From Paludibacter sp. (GTDB taxonomy: Bacteria > Bacteroidota > Bacteroidia > Bacteroidales > Paludibacteraceae), in the NCBI GenBank assembly GCA_031292575.1, contig JARLGX010000002.1:62001-126000 (forward strand): DNA of 64,000 nt. Direction: 5' to 3'. Made by a program: the position numbers and the translations under genes. The notes below the pieces were generated by a model. That model ran no database searches, was not told the origin of the DNA, and saw nothing but the letters and a program-made list of their open reading frames with translations. Positions 60,311-64,000 of this stretch are shown here, one piece after another (position 1 is the stretch's first letter; every line of letters starts with the position of its first letter).

Positions 60311-61177
60311 ATGAGGACTAAAACGAATAAACTCAAACCTTTTATTCAGAAAATACGATTCAAATATCGGGTTTCCATTCTGAATGAAAATACGCTGGAA
60401 GAATCGTGGCACGTTCGGTTGTCCCGTTTCAGCGTTTTCATGTTAGGGTCTACCTTAATTTTATTTACCTTTGTTATTCTTACTATTCTGATTTTCACCA
60501 CGCCAATAAGCCGGTATTTACCTGGTTATGGAGATTCAGGGAATCGTTCAAGTATAATTCAGGAATCTATGCGAACAGATTCGTTGGTTCAGCAAGTTAA
60601 TTTACAAGAAGGTTATGTTGATATTATTAAAGGTATTATTACGGGAAAAATGAGCCCTGATTCGATTGCATCTTTAGACTCTATTGCGCTGAGGAAAAGG
60701 GCAAAAGTTTTAATGCAAAAATCAGAAAGAGAAAAAAAATTTGATGAAAAGTTTGAACAAGATGAAAAGTATAATTTGACTAGTATTGATACAAAACCAA
60801 CAGAGAATACATATGTTTTCTTTCGCCCAACCCGGGGTGTAATCTCATCTTCTTTTGACTTGTCGGAGCATCAATTTGGCATTAATATGATAACATCGCC
60901 TAACGAAAGTGTGGTTAGTGTTTTGGATGGAACGGTTATTTACGCAGCCTTTACATTCGATTTTGGTTGGGTTATCGAGGTTCAGCACGAGAGCAATTAT
61001 TTGTCGATTTATAAAAACAACACAAAATTGATGAAAGATGTAGGTGACAAAGTGAAAGCTGGCGAATGTATTGCTATTACAGGCGATGCTTCAGGTAAAA
61101 AAAATGGGTCACAGTTTTATTTCGAGTTGTGGAAAGAAGGAAGACCTATTAACCCTGAGGATGTTATTATTTTTTAA
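60311..61177 (+). CDS. M23/LytM-fold membrane protein, probably non-catalytic
   Basis: This 288-residue protein has a single membrane anchor (about 35-62, FSVFMLGSTLILFTFVILTILIF), a charged linker and a C-terminal LytM-like domain (about 175-288: RGVISSSFDLSEHQFGINMI). In active endopeptidases the zinc is bound by H-x3-D and H-x-H; here H-Q-F-G-I-N has Asn for Asp and the HxH position reads Q-F-Y (SQFYFELW). It is therefore likely an activator or structural LytM protein. It stands 9 bp before dxr. Confidence 0.84.
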   Translation: MRTKTNKLKPFIQKIRFKYRVSILNENTLEESWHVRLSRFSVFMLGSTLILFTFVILTILIFTTPISRYLPGYGDSGNRSSIIQESMRTDSLVQQVNLQEGYVDIIKGIITGKMSPDSIASLDSIALRKRAKVLMQKSEREKKFDEKFEQDEKYNLTSIDTKPTENTYVFFRPTRGVISSSFDLSEHQFGINMITSPNESVVSVLDGTVIYAAFTFDFGWVIEVQHESNYLSIYKNNTKLMKDVGDKVKAGECIAITGDASGKKNGSQFYFELWKEGRPINPEDVIIF

Positions 61178-61186
61178 AAAGACACA

Positions 61187-62362
61187 ATGGAAAATTTCAT
61201 AAACGAAAATAAAAAAAAACAAATAGCAATTTTAGGTTCAACTGGTTCTATTGGAACACAGGCTTTGGAGGTTATTGCGGAGAATAATTCAATATTTGAA
61301 ATCTACGCACTTACTGCCAATAACAATGTTAACTTACTAATTGAACAAGCCCGGAAATTCAAACCCGAGATGGTGGCAATAGGCAATGAAGATCATTATC
61401 AGATGTTGAAAAGTGCCTTGTCCGATTTGCCAATAAAAGTTTTTGCAGGAATTGAATCGATTGCACAAGTTGCTGAAATGCAACCAATTGATTTGGTCCT
61501 CACAGCCATGGTTGGATATTCGGGATTGAAGCCAACAATTAATGCAATTAAAGCTGGGAAAAAAATTGCCCTTGCCAACAAAGAAACTTTGGTTGTTGCT
61601 GGTGAGTTAATTTGCGATTTAGCTGCAAACTATAATGCACCAATAATTCCTGTTGATTCGGAACATTCTGCCATCTTTCAATGCCTTGCCGGCGAAGGAA
61701 ATAATCCGATAGAAAAGCTTATTTTAACTGCTTCGGGAGGTCCATTCAGGACTAAATCGATACAAGAATTGGAAAATGTAACTAGTGCTCAAGCGCTCAA
61801 GCATCCAAATTGGGATATGGGAGCAAAAATTACTATAGATTCCGCGAGCATGATGAACAAAGGCTTCGAAATAATTGAAGCAAAATGGCTCTTTGGCGTA
61901 ACACCTGATCAAATTCAGGTTGTGGTTCATCCTCAATCGATTATTCATTCCATGGTTCAGTTTGCAGATGGTTCAATCAAAGCTCAACTGGGTCTGCCCG
62001 ATATGAAATTACCAATACAATATGCTCTTACATACCCTGAAAGATTAAAAACAAATTTTCCTAGATTCGATTTTAGCGTCTGCTCACAATTCACATTTGA
62101 AGAGCCCGATTTAGAACGATTCAGAAATTTAGAATTGGCCTATTACGCCATGGATAAAGGTGGAAATATGCCTTGCATACTCAATGCCGCCAATGAAATT
62201 GTAGTGTCGGAATTTCTAAAAGATAAAATAGGATTTTTACAAATGAGCGAAATTATTGAAAATGTGATGGCAAAAGCAGATTACATTGCCAAACCAACAT
62301 ATGATGATTATGTAAAAACGGATGCGTTGGTACGAATACTTACCAAAGAGTTGATTAAGTAG
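61187..62362 (+). CDS. dxr: 1-deoxy-D-xylulose 5-phosphate reductoisomerase
   Basis: Dxr makes 2-C-methyl-D-erythritol 4-phosphate, the second step of the non-mevalonate isoprenoid pathway, which supplies the side chain for menaquinone. The 391-residue protein has the NADPH site ILGSTGSIGTQALEV, ALANKETLVVAGE, the metal/substrate motif VDSEHSAIFQCLAGE, TASGGPFR, and WDMGAKITIDSASMMNKGFE. In Bacteroidales dxr is normally followed by rseP; here a DNA methylase gene intervenes, 13 bp after its stop. Confidence 0.96.
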   Translation: MENFINENKKKQIAILGSTGSIGTQALEVIAENNSIFEIYALTANNNVNLLIEQARKFKPEMVAIGNEDHYQMLKSALSDLPIKVFAGIESIAQVAEMQPIDLVLTAMVGYSGLKPTINAIKAGKKIALANKETLVVAGELICDLAANYNAPIIPVDSEHSAIFQCLAGEGNNPIEKLILTASGGPFRTKSIQELENVTSAQALKHPNWDMGAKITIDSASMMNKGFEIIEAKWLFGVTPDQIQVVVHPQSIIHSMVQFADGSIKAQLGLPDMKLPIQYALTYPERLKTNFPRFDFSVCSQFTFEEPDLERFRNLELAYYAMDKGGNMPCILNAANEIVVSEFLKDKIGFLQMSEIIENVMAKADYIAKPTYDDYVKTDALVRILTKELIK

Positions 62363-62375
62363 ATATAGCAAAAGC

Positions 62376-63449
62376 ATGGAAATTCCTAAAACCGAAGGCA
62401 TAAAATACGCCGGTTCAAAGTTAAAACTTTTACCGTATATTTTTGAAATGGTAAATGGTTTGAACAATGTAGAAACAGTTTTGGATGGATTTAGCGGATC
62501 TACCCGAGTTTCACAAGCTTTTGCAAAATTGGGATATTCAACTACTTCGAATGATATTTCAGCTTGGTCGGAGGTATTTGCAACATGTTATCTTATCTCC
62601 GGTAAATCTGATGTTTACTATCAGGAATTAATTGATTATCTAAATAATTTACAAGGAGTTAATGGTTGGTTTACTGAAAATTACGGCGGTGCAGAAAACG
62701 AAGTAAAAAAACCATTCCAAATAAAAAATACCCGTAAACTGGATGCTATTCGCGATGAAATTGAACGAATGCATCTATCATGGGAAGATAAATGCGTATT
62801 GCTAACCAGTTTAATATATGCATTGGATAAGGTTGATAACACACTTGGACATTATGTGGCTTACCTGTCTGATTGGTCGGCCCGATCTTTTAATAATTTA
62901 AAGCTCAAACTACCTAGCCGTAGCAAGTTGCTGGGTAAAAACGAAGTAATACGGGATGACATTTTTAAAACTGTAGCAAAGAATCGGTACGATTTGGTCT
63001 ATTTTGATCCACCATATGGTTCAAATAACGAAAAGATGCCGCCAAGTAGGGTACGATATGCAGCTTATTATCATTTGTGGACAACCATTATTCAAGACGA
63101 TAAACCAACGCTTTTTGGTAAAGCAAACAGAAGGGAAGATTCGAGAGACTTAGTTTCAAGTTCTGTTTTTGAGGAGTTTAGAAAAAATGATAGTGGTGAA
63201 TTCTTAGCTATGGAAGCATTAAGAACATTAATAAATAAAACAAATGCTCACTATTTACTGTTATCGTATAGCTCTGGAGGAAGAGCAACAAAACAACAAT
63301 TATTAGATATAATCTCAGATTCGTGCAAGCTAATTGATATAAAACTAATAGATTATAAAAAGAATGTAATGAGCAATATGTGTTCAACCAATGAATGGTT
63401 AAAAAAAGAAGAAAAACATCATGAGTACCTTTTTTTAATGGAAAAATAA
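62376..63449 (+). CDS. D12-class N6-adenine DNA methyltransferase, orphan
   Basis: This 357-residue protein has the D12-class order of motifs: X (GIKYAGSKLKLLPYI), I (VLDGFSGSTRVSQAFAKLG, the AdoMet loop) and IV (LVYFDPPYGSNN, the catalytic DPPY). A specificity-type region lies between I and IV. The target sequence is not predictable. No restriction endonuclease or Mrr-type gene is seen in the window, so it is either a solitary regulator methylase or part of a system outside the window. It interrupts the dxr-rseP pair. Confidence 0.88.
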   Translation: MEIPKTEGIKYAGSKLKLLPYIFEMVNGLNNVETVLDGFSGSTRVSQAFAKLGYSTTSNDISAWSEVFATCYLISGKSDVYYQELIDYLNNLQGVNGWFTENYGGAENEVKKPFQIKNTRKLDAIRDEIERMHLSWEDKCVLLTSLIYALDKVDNTLGHYVAYLSDWSARSFNNLKLKLPSRSKLLGKNEVIRDDIFKTVAKNRYDLVYFDPPYGSNNEKMPPSRVRYAAYYHLWTTIIQDDKPTLFGKANRREDSRDLVSSSVFEEFRKNDSGEFLAMEALRTLINKTNAHYLLLSYSSGGRATKQQLLDIISDSCKLIDIKLIDYKKNVMSNMCSTNEWLKKEEKHHEYLFLMEK

Positions 63450-63527
63450 AATTCAGAAGATCGTAAATTTAACAATTAAGCAATATACAACTAAAATATT
63501 CTCACTGAAAATCAACTATATTTATAT

Positions 63528-64000
63528 ATGGAATCTTTTATAATCAGAGCTTTACAGCTCATTCTCAGTCTTTCAATTTTGGTAGTTTTACATGAATTCG
63601 GACATTTTGCATTTGCGAGATTGTTTAAAGTTCGTGTTGAGAAATTCTATATGTTCTTCAATCCAAATTTTTCATTAATCCGTGCTAAAAAGATTAACGG
63701 AAAATGGAGTTTTGCATTTTTTTCGAAAAATATTCCTGCCAATGAACGTCCAAAATTGGATGGAGATGGAGATGTTATGCATGATTCTAAAGGAAAAGCT
63801 ATCATGGAACAAATTCCAGAACTTGAACTTCCGGAAGGTGATTGGCGAAAATATCCCGACAATACCGAATGGGGAATTGGCTGGTTACCGCTTGGTGGTT
63901 ATTGCAAAATATCGGGTATGGTGGACGAATCGATGGATGTTACTCAATTGAGTCGAGAACCACAGCCATGGGAATATCGCTCACGATCCGTATGGCAACG
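63528..64000 (+). CDS. rseP: RseP-type site-2 metalloprotease (3' end outside window)
   Basis: RseP-type proteases cut membrane-embedded anti-sigma factors and signal peptide remnants. The start ATG 63528 leads into the first transmembrane segment containing the zinc site HEFGH (H22, E23, H26), followed by ARLFKVRVEKFYMFFNP. The sequence runs to the window edge at residue 157 (WEYRSRSVWQ…), within the inserted segment before the first PDZ domain. The wide insert with EQIPELELPEGDWRKYPDNT is typical of Bacteroidota homologues. Its distance from dxr (1.2 kb) is due to the methylase gene. Confidence 0.9.
   Translation, partial: MESFIIRALQLILSLSILVVLHEFGHFAFARLFKVRVEKFYMFFNPNFSLIRAKKINGKWSFAFFSKNIPANERPKLDGDGDVMHDSKGKAIMEQIPELELPEGDWRKYPDNTEWGIGWLPLGGYCKISGMVDESMDVTQLSREPQPWEYRSRSVWQ

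Overview
This window looks like chromosomal DNA of a Bacteroidota species, most likely in the order Bacteroidales. The inference rests on AT-rich DNA with TAnnTTTG promoter boxes and few Shine-Dalgarno sequences, signal peptides ending in G-Q-T, C-terminal sorting tails of the type IX secretion kind, CarboxypepD-regulatory plus outer-membrane-barrel proteins, DUF4369 lipoproteins, a BlaI/BlaR-TonB cluster and the arginine decarboxylase, AguA/AguB, carboxyspermidine polyamine route. The genus cannot be fixed from the sequence alone. No rRNA, tRNA, CRISPR array, prophage or intact insertion sequence was found.

Layout. 0-5 kb: rhomboid protease (5' end outside the window), EEP-fold phosphatase/nuclease, gcvH, purE, a thioredoxin-fold lipoprotein and queG, all on the plus strand and closed by a strong bidirectional terminator. 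5-9 kb: two exported proteins with related signal peptides and sorting tails. 9-22 kb: arginine decarboxylase, an M64 peptidase, an outer-membrane barrel protein with a truncated paralogue beside it, a surface lipoprotein, a pentapeptide-repeat protein, an NAD(P)-binding protein, and a minus-strand run of glycosyltransferase, flippase-like protein and C69 dipeptidase. 22-30 kb: a menaquinone operon (hotdog thioesterase, menF, menD, menB, menA, menC, menE), in which nearly every larger gene junction carries a different short palindromic repeat. 30-33 kb: a Met/Gly-rich exported protein, ogt, and a repeat-rich stretch holding an array of about nineteen 21-bp units followed by an FN3-domain protein. 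33-38 kb: SPFH protein, DUF6263-like protein and a second barrel protein. 38-44 kb: aguB and aguA, queC, carboxyspermidine dehydrogenase and nspC. 44-54 kb: YccF, a membrane LytTR regulator, a glycine-rich membrane repeat protein, an acyltransferase-fold protein, recQ, a BFD-like ferredoxin, and the TonB-domain/TPR/BlaR/BlaI cluster. 54-64 kb: S8 protease, xseA, folB, a POT transporter, a phosphoesterase, a degenerate M23 protein, dxr, an orphan D12-class DNA methylase, and the start of rseP.

Pathways. Arginine decarboxylase (9.2 kb), AguA and AguB (38-40 kb), and the dehydrogenase plus NspC (41-44 kb) together give a full route from arginine through agmatine and putrescine to spermidine by way of carboxyspermidine. 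The men genes cover chorismate to demethylmenaquinone except for MenH, which is not seen. queC and queG are the first and last committed steps of queuosine formation. Degenerate M23, dxr and rseP form an envelope/isoprenoid block interrupted by the methylase.

The most unusual content is repetitive rather than enzymatic. A TGACCCC-ended palindromic element family sits exactly at gene ends: it supplies the TGA stop codon of menD and aguA and rewrites the C-terminus of MenF. The 21-bp array at 31.6-32.0 kb keeps reading frame and codes heptads on either strand. Other points worth a look are a terminator-like hairpin between promoter and gene of the POT transporter, a TonB/plug module present three times in the BlaR cluster, and a possible BlaI operator.
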